A DNA stretch of 64,000 nucleotides from an uncultured Prevotella sp. (GTDB lineage: Bacteria > Bacteroidota > Bacteroidia > Bacteroidales > Bacteroidaceae): NCBI GenBank assembly GCA_944319815.1, contig CALUEX010000003.1:1-64000 (forward strand). The letters run 5' to 3'. Of this stretch, positions 55,276 through 63,899 are shown piece by piece (position 1 is the stretch's first letter; each line of letters starts with the position of its first letter). Both the position numbers and the translations under genes were made by a program. The notes under the pieces are model-generated. The model did no database searches. It worked only from the letters and a program-made list of their open reading frames with translations, and was not told the origin of the DNA.

Positions 55276-55377
55276 AACACCCACCCCAACCATCCCGAAG
55301 GGAGGGAGTTTGAAATGCCTTGAATATTAAAAAGGCAAATCAAGCTCACTCCCTTCGGGATGGTTGGGGTGGGTGTT
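55276..55377. repeat. Inverted CCCTCCC-type pair with perfect 29-base arms
   Basis: Arms 55276-55304 (starting AACACCCACCCCAACCATCC) and 55349-55377 are exactly complementary. Located between convergent clpB and the DUF3667 gene, so it probably serves as a bidirectional terminator. Confidence 0.85.
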
Positions 55378-55378
55378 A

Positions 55379-56338
55379 TTATTTGATTGCCGTCCAAACC
55401 ATGCTCGCCGCCATCCAGACTATCAGTAAAATGGATATTACCACAGACCATCCGATGAGTATTTTCACCGTGCACCACGCCGTGCGCAGCAGTCCGAAGC
55501 CGTAGAGTTGCTTGTAGTCGTAAAGCAGGACGAGCAGTAACAGCCACGTGGGCATGGCGTACATATTGTCCATCCACATACTGCCGCCCGTGGCGACAAT
55601 GCACACCGCCGACACCATGAGCAGCTGGCTGGCAATGAACACTTGGGAGAAAAAGCACTCGGTAAGGTTCATCCTGGGCCTCAACGGCGACCGGCGGAAC
55701 ACCCGCATGGCAAGCAAGGCGAAAAGGCTATGGCACAAGATGAGCTCAACGGCTTGGTTGCGCTGGAAGAAAGCGGTTGCTTCATTGAAGTTATCGATAA
55801 AGACGTTCATCCCCTGAAGCACATACCGCTTGCCCGCGTAAGCACCGTCGCCGACGTCCACTTCCAATTTGCGCTCGTTAAGTTGCCCCATCGCGTCGGT
55901 GTAAATCTGCTCAACCGCCCCCGGGGCGATGAAATGCTGCACCAAGACATACACGGTAGTGACGAGGAAGAGCATCTTGACGGGTGGAAAATACGGAGCC
56001 TGTCGGCCTTCGAGATAGTCGCCAATCATGTAGCCCGGGCGGTAGACGAGGTGCCACAGGGTGCGCGGCAGGCTTCGGTTGCCTAATCCCCACACCTCCA
56101 AGGTCTTGCTCAATGCGTGCCTGAGCGTGAAGCGAGCCACTGCAGCCGACTGCCCGCAACGCGGACAGAAGTTGCCGGCGTACACGGTATGGCAGTTCAT
56201 GCACTCGTGGCTCTCCGCCGAAAGGGGCGCCGTCTCGACACCCTTGCGCTGCCATGCGGCAAAGCGCGAGGACATGGCGCAAGCCCGACTCCACGCGCGT
56301 GAAGCTGCCTTGGTTGCCTTCTTGAAAATATTTTGCAT
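55379..56338 (-). CDS. DUF3667 membrane protein with zinc ribbon
   Basis: 319 residues. N-terminal zinc-ribbon CMNCHTVYAGNFCPRCGQ (about 45-62), the family segment FTLRHALSKTLEVW and LVYRPGYMIGDYLEGRQAPYF, then four to five membrane helices. A Bacteroidetes family of unknown function. ATG 56338 is taken as the start; the frame is open further but without family support. Confidence 0.85.
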   Translation of the reverse strand: MQNIFKKATKAASRAWSRACAMSSRFAAWQRKGVETAPLSAESHECMNCHTVYAGNFCPRCGQSAAVARFTLRHALSKTLEVWGLGNRSLPRTLWHLVYRPGYMIGDYLEGRQAPYFPPVKMLFLVTTVYVLVQHFIAPGAVEQIYTDAMGQLNERKLEVDVGDGAYAGKRYVLQGMNVFIDNFNEATAFFQRNQAVELILCHSLFALLAMRVFRRSPLRPRMNLTECFFSQVFIASQLLMVSAVCIVATGGSMWMDNMYAMPTWLLLLVLLYDYKQLYGFGLLRTAWCTVKILIGWSVVISILLIVWMAASMVWTAIK

Positions 56339-56871
56339 ATCCTGTAAGACTGAATGTAAACAAAAACGGATACAAAGGTACGAAAATAAAAAATGCCCTG
56401 TCATCACGACAGAGCAATTTCTTACTTTTTGAATGTCTTAGTCTTTAGTATCAATGTAGCATGTAATTCTGAAAATCTCTTTTAATTACGGAAGCAAAAG
56501 TAGACAAAAAATTTGATGTATATCAAAAATACAAGTATTTTAATCAAAAAACTTACGTAAACGTTTACGAGAGATAGCCCCGAAAGAGGCATCAGGCTAC
56601 AGATTGAAACTTCGCCTGCACAGGCATAAACCTACACGGAAAACCACGCCGGGCGACATGGCCGGCCAGTGCATTACAGCCCCATTCAACAACGCATCGG
56701 TACGAACGCATAACAGCCTGACAGTCAACCGGTTTGCAATATGCCGCAAAACAGCCTGCAAAAGGGCACGTTTTACCCTGCATTTTGTGCCCTTTCGCAG
56801 CGTAAAACATGGCCTTCCGTAAGATAAAAGGTAAAAAGGACTTAAAGCAGAAATGTAAAGGCGCGTTTTTC
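56339..56871. other. Intergenic region upstream of hflX
   Basis: AT-rich stretch 56440-56555, the palindrome at 56556-56569, then GCAAAAGGGCAC/GTGCCCTTTCGC (about 56756-56795) and a trailing AAAACATGGCC half-site (56803-56813), AAGGTAAAAAGG phrase at 56826. No gene is supported. Confidence 0.6.
56556..56569. promoter_or_regulatory. CGTAAACGTTTACG palindrome, LacI-type operator shape
   Basis: A perfect 14-base palindrome with central CG in AT-rich DNA, of the form bound by LacI/GalR-family repressors. No LacI-type regulator is in the window and it lies 380 bases from hflX and 220 from the DUF3667 start, so its use is unproven. Confidence 0.3.
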
Positions 56872-56902
56872 TTTGCCTTTTATCCAAAATAATGTAACTT
56901 TG
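56872..56902 (+). promoter_or_regulatory. Promoter of hflX
   Basis: TTTG at 56872-56875, 19 bases, TAACTTTG at 56895-56902; leader about 30 bases to ATG 56935. Confidence 0.75.
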
Positions 56903-56934
56903 TACCATATAACCATAACACGCACTACAAGCTG

Positions 56935-58194
56935 ATGAAAGAATTTGTAATATCCGAAGTCAAGGCCGAGACGGCCATCCTCGTGGGACTAATCACCCAG
57001 GAGCAGAACGAGGCCAAGACCAAGGAATACCTCGACGAACTGGAGTTTTTGGCCGACACCGCCGGAGCCGTGACCGTAAAGCGGTTCACGCAGAAAGTGG
57101 GCGGCCCCAACCAAACCACATACGTCGGCAAGGGAAAGCTCGAGGAAATAAAGCAATACATCAAGGCCGAGGAGGACGCCGAGAGGGAAATCGGCATGGT
57201 AATATTCGACGACGAACTGTCGGCCAAGCAAATACGCAACATCGAGAACGAGCTGAAGGTAAAGATACTTGACCGCACATCGCTCATCCTCGACATATTC
57301 GCCATGCGCGCACAGACGGCCAACGCCAAGACGCAAGTAGAGCTGGCGCAATACCGCTATATGCTGCCGCGCCTGCAAAGGCTCTGGACCCACCTCGAAA
57401 GACAGGGCGGCGGAAGCGGCTCCGGGGGCGGGAAAGGCTCCGTGGGGCTGCGCGGCCCGGGCGAGACGCAGCTCGAGATGGACCGGCGAATAATCCTCAA
57501 CCGTATGTCGCTGCTGAAGCAACGCCTGGCCGAAATAGACAAGCAGAAGACCACGCAGCGCAAGAACCGCGGACGGCTAATCCGCGTTGCACTCGTGGGA
57601 TACACCAACGTGGGCAAGTCAACCATCATGAACCTGCTGGCAAAGAGTGACGTCTTCGCCGAGAACAAGCTGTTTGCCACGCTCGACACGACGGTCAGGA
57701 AGGTGGTAATCGAGAACCTCCCGTTCCTCCTTGCGGACACGGTCGGCTTCATAAGGAAGCTGCCCACAGACCTCGTTGACTCGTTCAAGAGCACCCTGGA
57801 CGAGGTGCGCGAGGCCGACCTCCTGCTGCACGTGGTTGACATTTCGCACCCCGACTTTGAGGAACAAATCACCGTCGTGAACAACACCCTCAAGGACTTG
57901 GGCTGCGCCGACAAGCCGTCGATGATAATATTCAACAAAATCGACGCCTACACATGGGTTGACAAAGAGCCTGACGACCTGACCCCGGCCACCAAGGAGA
58001 ACGTCACCCTCGACGAGCTGAAGCGCACATGGATGGCCAAGCTCGACGACAACTGCCTGTTCATTTCGGCAAAGGAGAAGACGAACATCGACGAGATGCG
58101 CAGCGTAATCTACAAGACCGTGCGCGAACTGCACGTGCAGAAATACCCGTACAACGACTTCCTGTACCCGACGGAGGCCGAAATGGAAGATTGA
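56935..58194 (+). CDS. hflX: Ribosome-associated GTPase HflX
   Basis: 419 residues. N-terminal HflX domain (1-200; VGGPNQTTYVGKGKLEEI near 58, LDRTSLILDIFAMRA near 110, GPGETQLEMDRR near 173 after a glycine-rich loop) and a G domain with GYTNVGKS at 222-229, DTVGFIRKLP near 267 and NKIDAY near 337. Splits stalled ribosomes on stress. Family members have a C-terminal domain, here reduced to about 30 residues after the GTPase. Confidence 0.95.
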   Translation: MKEFVISEVKAETAILVGLITQEQNEAKTKEYLDELEFLADTAGAVTVKRFTQKVGGPNQTTYVGKGKLEEIKQYIKAEEDAEREIGMVIFDDELSAKQIRNIENELKVKILDRTSLILDIFAMRAQTANAKTQVELAQYRYMLPRLQRLWTHLERQGGGSGSGGGKGSVGLRGPGETQLEMDRRIILNRMSLLKQRLAEIDKQKTTQRKNRGRLIRVALVGYTNVGKSTIMNLLAKSDVFAENKLFATLDTTVRKVVIENLPFLLADTVGFIRKLPTDLVDSFKSTLDEVREADLLLHVVDISHPDFEEQITVVNNTLKDLGCADKPSMIIFNKIDAYTWVDKEPDDLTPATKENVTLDELKRTWMAKLDDNCLFISAKEKTNIDEMRSVIYKTVRELHVQKYPYNDFLYPTEAEMED

Positions 58195-58344
58195 GAATGT
58201 AGAATTGACAATTATGATTACCCTTGAAACATTCAAAAACAGATGGCGGAATGTTACAATCAGCCGCAAGTTTGTACGTAAAGCAACAAAAGTAATCATA
58301 ATTTTCAATTCTCAATTCACAATTATAAATTAACAATTACAGCC
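58195..58344. repeat. Inverted pair of AATTGACAATTATGATTAC-type phrases
   Basis: AATTGACAATTATGATTAC (about 58202-58220) is complemented by GTAATCATAATTTTCAATT (about 58290-58308), and further AATTCTCAATT-type blocks follow to 58340. The same GTAATCATAATTTTC block is at about 31376-31390 and a related TAATTTTTCATTC at 63397. Confidence 0.75.
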
Positions 58345-60165
58345 ATGTACGAATACAGAGAACTTACCGACGACGAAATCATGACCCTCGAAGACAACGG
58401 GTGCACAGCCGAAGACTGGACGTGCGTCAGCGTTGACGAATACTTCAACCCGTCCTACATTAAGGACGTGAGGTTCTACGGCACGGTGAAACTCGGCGTG
58501 TTCGAGCGCGAAATAGAGGTAGGCAACGGCCTTGCCAAGCATACGGGGCTGCGCAACGCCACGCTGTGCAACGTCACCGTGGGCGACAACTGCCTGATTG
58601 AGAACATCGGGAACTACATCAACAATTACACCATCGGCGAAGGATGCCACATCAGCAACGTGTCAACCATCGAGACAACGGCCGAGGCCACCTTCGGCGA
58701 AGGCATCACCATACCGGTGCTCAACGAGGCCGGAAGCGGCAACGTCGTGCTGTTCCGTGGGCTGACGAGCAACATCGCCGCACTGATGGTCAACCACTCC
58801 GACGACAAGGAGCTCGCCGCCGCGCTGCGGAAGATGGTGCGCGACGACGTTGCCGCGCGCCAAACAGACTGCGGCACGATAGGCAATAACGTGCGCTTGG
58901 TGAACACGACGGAAATCACCAACACCAACATAGGCGACAACTGCGAGGTGAACGGCGCGTGCCGCCTGAGCGACTGCACCCTCGCAGCCGAGCGGGGCGA
59001 CAGCGTCTACATAGGTTCGGGCGTCATCTGCGAGAACTCCATCATCGCCGACGGCTCGTCGGTGCTGAACAGCGCAAAGCTGTTCAACTGCTTCGTGGGC
59101 GAGTCTTGCCAGGTGACTAACGGCTTCACGGCGGAAAACAGCCTGTTCTTCGCCAATACGTACATGGCAAACGGAGAGGCGTGCGCAGCCTTCTGCGGCC
59201 CCTTCTCGGCGTCGCACCACAAGAGCACGCTGCTCATAGGCTGCATGACGTCGTTCTACAACGCCGGTTCGGCGACCAACTTCAGCAACCATGCGTACAA
59301 GATGGGGCCCCTGCACTACGGCACATTAGAGCGCGGCACCAAGACGGCCAGCGGCTCGCACACGCTGCTGCCGGCCACCATCGGCGCGTTCTCGGTATGT
59401 CTCGGCAAAATAGGGACGCACCCGGACACCACCGCCCTGCCCTTCTCTTACGTCATAGGCGACGGCAGGGAGACGTGGGTCGTGCCGGGAAAGAACATCG
59501 CCACTGTCGGGCTTTACCGCGACATACGCAAGTGGCCGCGGCGCGATGTCAGGATGGACGTAAGCAAGAAAAGCATCATCAACTATGACTGGCTTAGCCC
59601 GTTGACGGTAAACGGCATGGTAAAAGGGCACAAATTGCTCGACGATTTGCGGCAAAACGCAGGGCAAAACATGGCCTTTTACACGGTAAAAGGTAACAAG
59701 CTGACTGACAAGGCGTTACGGCAGGGACTGCAAATGTATGCCATGGGCATCGAACTTTTCATCGGCGAGGTGCTTATGTCGCACGACTTCGGCGACCCGA
59801 CGACGGCATCCGGCGCCGGCGAATGGCGCGACCTGTCGGGCCTGCTGCTGCCCGCCGTGGAGGAGGAACGGCTAATAGAAAAGATAAATTACGGCATAAT
59901 AGACAGCGTAAGCTCGCTCACCGATATACTCTCGGCCTACAACGACAAGTATGGCGACTATCTCTGGACGTTCACCGTTGACCTGATGAAGCGCGAACTC
60001 GGCAAGGACGAACTAACCGAGGACGACTTCAACACCATGCGCGAGCGCGGTGCCACAGCGCGCACAGCCTGGTTAGACTGCATCCGCAAGGACGCCGAGA
60101 AGGAATACCAGATGGGCGACATTGACCGTGCCGTGCTCGACAAGTTCCTCGAACAGCTTGGTTGA
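58345..60165 (+). CDS. DUF4954 family protein, left-handed beta-helix
   Basis: 606 residues. Residues about 60-320 are hexapeptide-repeat-like (NCLIENIGNYINNYTIGEGCHI, ENSIIADGSSVLNSAKLFNCFVGESCQV), predicting a left-handed beta-helix as in acyl- and nucleotidyl-transferases. The rest is helical. Members of this Bacteroidetes family are described only as uncharacterised, sometimes near sugar-nucleotide genes. No signal peptide, so cytoplasmic. Confidence 0.85.
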   Translation: MYEYRELTDDEIMTLEDNGCTAEDWTCVSVDEYFNPSYIKDVRFYGTVKLGVFEREIEVGNGLAKHTGLRNATLCNVTVGDNCLIENIGNYINNYTIGEGCHISNVSTIETTAEATFGEGITIPVLNEAGSGNVVLFRGLTSNIAALMVNHSDDKELAAALRKMVRDDVAARQTDCGTIGNNVRLVNTTEITNTNIGDNCEVNGACRLSDCTLAAERGDSVYIGSGVICENSIIADGSSVLNSAKLFNCFVGESCQVTNGFTAENSLFFANTYMANGEACAAFCGPFSASHHKSTLLIGCMTSFYNAGSATNFSNHAYKMGPLHYGTLERGTKTASGSHTLLPATIGAFSVCLGKIGTHPDTTALPFSYVIGDGRETWVVPGKNIATVGLYRDIRKWPRRDVRMDVSKKSIINYDWLSPLTVNGMVKGHKLLDDLRQNAGQNMAFYTVKGNKLTDKALRQGLQMYAMGIELFIGEVLMSHDFGDPTTASGAGEWRDLSGLLLPAVEEERLIEKINYGIIDSVSSLTDILSAYNDKYGDYLWTFTVDLMKRELGKDELTEDDFNTMRERGATARTAWLDCIRKDAEKEYQMGDIDRAVLDKFLEQLG

Positions 60166-60459
60166 GGGACGAGTTGACAAGCAAACGAGACACGAGGGAC
60201 AAGCAGACGAGGCACGAGGGACAAGCAAACAAGGGACAAGTTGACAAGATACGAGGAACAAGCAAACAAGGGACGAGGAACAAGCAACAAGCAAACGAGG
60301 AACAAGCAGACGAGACACAAGCAACCAAGCATTTGTCTTAACTCCTTAACTCCATAACTCCTTAACTCCTAAAAGCAAAGCATTTGTCTTTAACTCCTTA
60401 GCGAGTGAAACGAGCGATAACTTCTTTAACTCCTTTAACTCCTTAAAATAAAAGATAAT
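60166..60459. repeat. Spacer made of two phrase families
   Basis: 60170-60330 is a tandem of ACAAGCAAACGAGACACGAG-like blocks (period about 12-18 bases), and 60335-60448 a tandem of TTAACTCCTTAACTCC blocks, with a GCGAGTGAAACGAGCG insert also seen near 26500. No gene, no clear promoter for the M16 protease gene that follows. Confidence 0.85.
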
Positions 60460-63366
60460 ATGACCAAACTTAAATCAGCACTTTTTGTATTACTGCTCGC
60501 CATTGCGCTGCCGCTTGCGGCAAAGGAATACAAGTATCAGACCGTTCCTGGCGACCTGATGAAGACACGCATCTACACCCTCGACAACGGACTTACGGTG
60601 TACTTGTCGGTCAACAACGAGAAACCGCGCATACAGACGTACATCGCCGTGCGCACCGGTAGCCGCAACGACCCGCCCGAAACGACAGGTCTGGCACATT
60701 ATCTTGAGCACCTTATGTTCAAGGGAACACGGCAATTCGGCACCACGGACGCGGCAGCCGAGGCTCCGCTTCTTGACTCGATACAAAACCGTTTCGAGGT
60801 TTACCGCACGCTGAAGGACAGCCTCCAGCGCCGCGCCTATTACCACCAGATAGACAGCATATCGCAACTGGCGGCAAAATACTTCATCCCCAACGAGTAC
60901 GACAAGCTGATGTCGTCAATCGGAGCGCAGGGAACCAACGCCTACACGAGCAACGACGTGACCTGCTACGTTGAAGACATACCGGCCAACGAGGTGGAGA
61001 ACTGGGCGCGGATACAGTCCGACCGCTTCCAGAACATGGTTATACGCGGCTTCCACACAGAGCTGGAGGCAGTGTACGAGGAGTATAACATGGGTCTTTC
61101 AAGCGATGCAAACAAACTGTTCGATGCCATGAACGCCCTGTTGTTCCCCGGTCATCCTTACGGTACGCAGACAACCATCGGAACGCAGGAGCACCTGAAG
61201 AACCCGTCAATAGTCAACATAAAGAACTACTTTAAGCGCTATTACGTGCCCAACAACGTGGCAATCTGCATGGCCGGCGACTTCGACCCGGACAAGGTTA
61301 TAGCCCTGATTGACAAGTATTTCGGCACATGGAAGCCCAACCCCGACCTCTCTCAGCCGCAGTATGCGCCAATACCGGAGCGCACGGCGCCGGCCGACAC
61401 CACCGTAGTAGGCCAGGAGGCGGAAAACATTTACATGGCATGGAGGTTTGACAAGGCAGCCTCTTTCCAGACAGATACGCTCGACGTTATATCCGACATG
61501 CTGTCAAACGGCAAGGCCGGACTTATGGACCTCGACTTAGACCAGCAGATGAAGTGGCTCGGCGGAGGAGCGTTCACCTATCCGCTGGCCGAATATTCGG
61601 GCTTCGTAATGGCCGGTTTCCCGAAAGAGGGACAGTCTCTTGACGACGTTAAGGCACTGATGCTCGGCGAGATTGAAAAGATAAAGAAGGGCGACTTCAG
61701 CGAAGATTTGCTCAAGGCGGTTGTCAACAACAAGAAACTTCGCTTCTACACAACGCTTGAAAGCAATGCCGGGCGTGCCGACATGTTCGTCAACGCATTC
61801 ATAAACCGTCAGAAGTGGAGCGACGTTGTTGGCCGCTTAGACCGCATATCGGGAATAACGAAGCAGCAAATCGTGGACTTTGCACGCCGTCATTTCCTCG
61901 ACAACTACATTGCAGTGTACAAACGCATAGGCAACGACACTACACTGAAGAAGATAGACAAGCCCGAAATAACGGCAATTCCTGCCAACCGGGAACTCCA
62001 AAGCGCGTTCGTCACGGAGATAGTGAACTCTAAGGTTGAGCCAATCCAGCCCAAGTTCCTGGATTTCGACAAGGACTTGACAAAGGCAACGACGAAGAAC
62101 GGCCTGCCCGTATTGTACGTTAAGAACACCGAGAACGGGCGTTTCTCGATGAATTACTACTTCGAGTTCGGCGAGGAGAGCGACAAGTGGCTGCCTTACG
62201 CGGCAAATTATTTCACCTATCTCGGCACTGACAAGCTCACGGCGGAGCAGCTGAAGCAGAAGTTCTACGGGCTGGCTTGCAACTACGGGATAAGCGTAGG
62301 CACGAGGATGGCAAGCATATACCTCAACGGACTGGCAGAGAACATGCCGGAGGCAATGGCCCTTATGGAGGACTTCTTGGCCAACGCGCAGGTAGATACG
62401 GCTGCTTATAATAAATATGTGGGCGTAGTTGAGAAGTCGCGTGCGGACGACAAACTCGACCAAAGGGCCAACTTCAGCCGCCTGCAAAGGTACGGAATGT
62501 GCGGCGAATACAACATGGCGCGCAACATCCCGTCGTCAAAGGAGCTGAAAGAGATGAACCCACAGGGCCTCGTTGACAAAATCAAGGCCATGACTGGCTA
62601 CAAGCACAGCGTGCTTTACTACGGTCCGATGGAGCTGGACGAGCTTACCGCCACCGTAGACCGTCTGCACAAGACGGCCAAGACGCTTGCAGATGCGCCC
62701 GAGGGACGGCACTACACCCTACAACAGACACCGCAGAACGAGGTCTACATAGCCCCGTATGACGCGAAGAACATATACATGGTGCAGTATCATAACGAAG
62801 GACGACAGTGGAATCCCGACCATCAGCCTGTCATCGAGCTGTTCAACCAGTATTACGGGGGCGGCATGAACACCGTGGTATTCCAGGAATTGCGTGAGAC
62901 GCGCGGCCTTGCGTACAGCGCATATGCCAACTATTCGACGCCAAGCTACAAGAATGACCCTGAATGCGCATACACTTACATCATCTCGCAGAACGACAAG
63001 ATGATGGACTGCATCCGCACTTTCAACAGCATATTGGACACAATCCCACAGTCGGAAAAGGCGTTCGAGCTTGCAAAACAGTCGCTCATGAAATACATCG
63101 CAACGCGGCGCGTCACCAAGGCGGGCATCCTCAACGCCTACCTCCAGGCAAAGCAGCTCGGCATCGACTACGACTTGAGCAAGAAAGTGTACGAGGCCGT
63201 GCCCTCGCTGACGATGGACGACATGGTGAAGTTCGAGCAGGAGACGATGGCGAAGAAGCCTTACCGCTACCTGATACTCGGCGACGAGAAGCAGCTTGAC
63301 ATGGAAGCGTTGGAGAAAATCGGCCCTGTCAAGAGGCTTACGACCGAAGAAATCTTCGGCTATTGA
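60460..63366 (+). CDS. M16-family zinc metalloprotease (pitrilysin type)
   Basis: 968 residues. Signal peptide (to about 21, AIALPLAAK). The inverted zinc motif H80-x-x-E-H84 is in AHYLEHLMFKGT, with the distal glutamate in ELEAVYEEYNM near 205; the second half (about 500-960) is the catalytically silent M16_C half. A fused two-half protease in the periplasm or outer membrane that degrades peptides. Single gene. Confidence 0.93.
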   Translation: MTKLKSALFVLLLAIALPLAAKEYKYQTVPGDLMKTRIYTLDNGLTVYLSVNNEKPRIQTYIAVRTGSRNDPPETTGLAHYLEHLMFKGTRQFGTTDAAAEAPLLDSIQNRFEVYRTLKDSLQRRAYYHQIDSISQLAAKYFIPNEYDKLMSSIGAQGTNAYTSNDVTCYVEDIPANEVENWARIQSDRFQNMVIRGFHTELEAVYEEYNMGLSSDANKLFDAMNALLFPGHPYGTQTTIGTQEHLKNPSIVNIKNYFKRYYVPNNVAICMAGDFDPDKVIALIDKYFGTWKPNPDLSQPQYAPIPERTAPADTTVVGQEAENIYMAWRFDKAASFQTDTLDVISDMLSNGKAGLMDLDLDQQMKWLGGGAFTYPLAEYSGFVMAGFPKEGQSLDDVKALMLGEIEKIKKGDFSEDLLKAVVNNKKLRFYTTLESNAGRADMFVNAFINRQKWSDVVGRLDRISGITKQQIVDFARRHFLDNYIAVYKRIGNDTTLKKIDKPEITAIPANRELQSAFVTEIVNSKVEPIQPKFLDFDKDLTKATTKNGLPVLYVKNTENGRFSMNYYFEFGEESDKWLPYAANYFTYLGTDKLTAEQLKQKFYGLACNYGISVGTRMASIYLNGLAENMPEAMALMEDFLANAQVDTAAYNKYVGVVEKSRADDKLDQRANFSRLQRYGMCGEYNMARNIPSSKELKEMNPQGLVDKIKAMTGYKHSVLYYGPMELDELTATVDRLHKTAKTLADAPEGRHYTLQQTPQNEVYIAPYDAKNIYMVQYHNEGRQWNPDHQPVIELFNQYYGGGMNTVVFQELRETRGLAYSAYANYSTPSYKNDPECAYTYIISQNDKMMDCIRTFNSILDTIPQSEKAFELAKQSLMKYIATRRVTKAGILNAYLQAKQLGIDYDLSKKVYEAVPSLTMDDMVKFEQETMAKKPYRYLILGDEKQLDMEALEKIGPVKRLTTEEIFGY

Positions 63367-63683
63367 CGCCGTTTCAGCATCCAAAGACAAATTTTTAATT
63401 TTTCATTCTTAATCTTTCATTTTCAAAGAGGTGGACTTTTGCATTGCGAAAGGCCACCTTTTAGCGTGTAAAAGGCCGTCTTTTGCACGCTAAAAGGCGG
63501 CATATTGGAAAGCCGCTGATTATCAACTGGTTGCAAAGCCGCCATGACTTGCGCTGGAAACAGCGGCAAAACCATGTTTTATTAAGGTTAAATAAACATA
63601 TAGAAGTCCCCGTTTCTCGGAAAAAATAAGTAACTTTGCAATGCTTAACGGCACTTGACATAAACCCATAAAACAACGGCAGA
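63367..63683. other. Intergenic region with two hairpins and a -7 element
   Basis: AGGTGGACTTTTGC with GCGAAAGGCCACCTT (63429-63461) and TAGCGTG ... CACGCTA (63462-63492), of the AAAAGG family, then GCTGATTATCAACTGGTTG (shared in part with 51000-51018), and TAACTTTG at 63631-63638, the probable -7 box of the small gene that follows. A matching -33 box is not clear. Confidence 0.6.
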
Positions 63684-63899
63684 ATGTCTGAACAGGAATT
63701 GAACAAATACAGATTCAGCCCCGACCATGAACCTACCGACGAAATGCTGGCGCAAATCATGAGGGAAGTGGCCGAGGAAGCGAGGGAAAGCAACAAGGCC
63801 GCAACCGAAGCTTACTTCGCACAAATGCGCCGCAATATCGTGGAAAAACAGGCTAAATGGGCGGACAGGATTAACAGCATAGCCAATGGAAAGAAGTGA
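63684..63899 (+). CDS. Small acidic helical protein, putative antitoxin
   Basis: 71 residues, strongly helical (EMLAQIMREVAEEARESNKAATEAYFAQM), no known DNA-binding motif. Its stop overlaps by 14 bases the start of a gene for a P-loop ATPase of zeta-toxin type. Small genes of this size and charge in front of zeta-toxin-like genes are commonly taken as their antitoxins; that is inference here. Confidence 0.65.
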   Translation: MSEQELNKYRFSPDHEPTDEMLAQIMREVAEEARESNKAATEAYFAQMRRNIVEKQAKWADRINSIANGKK

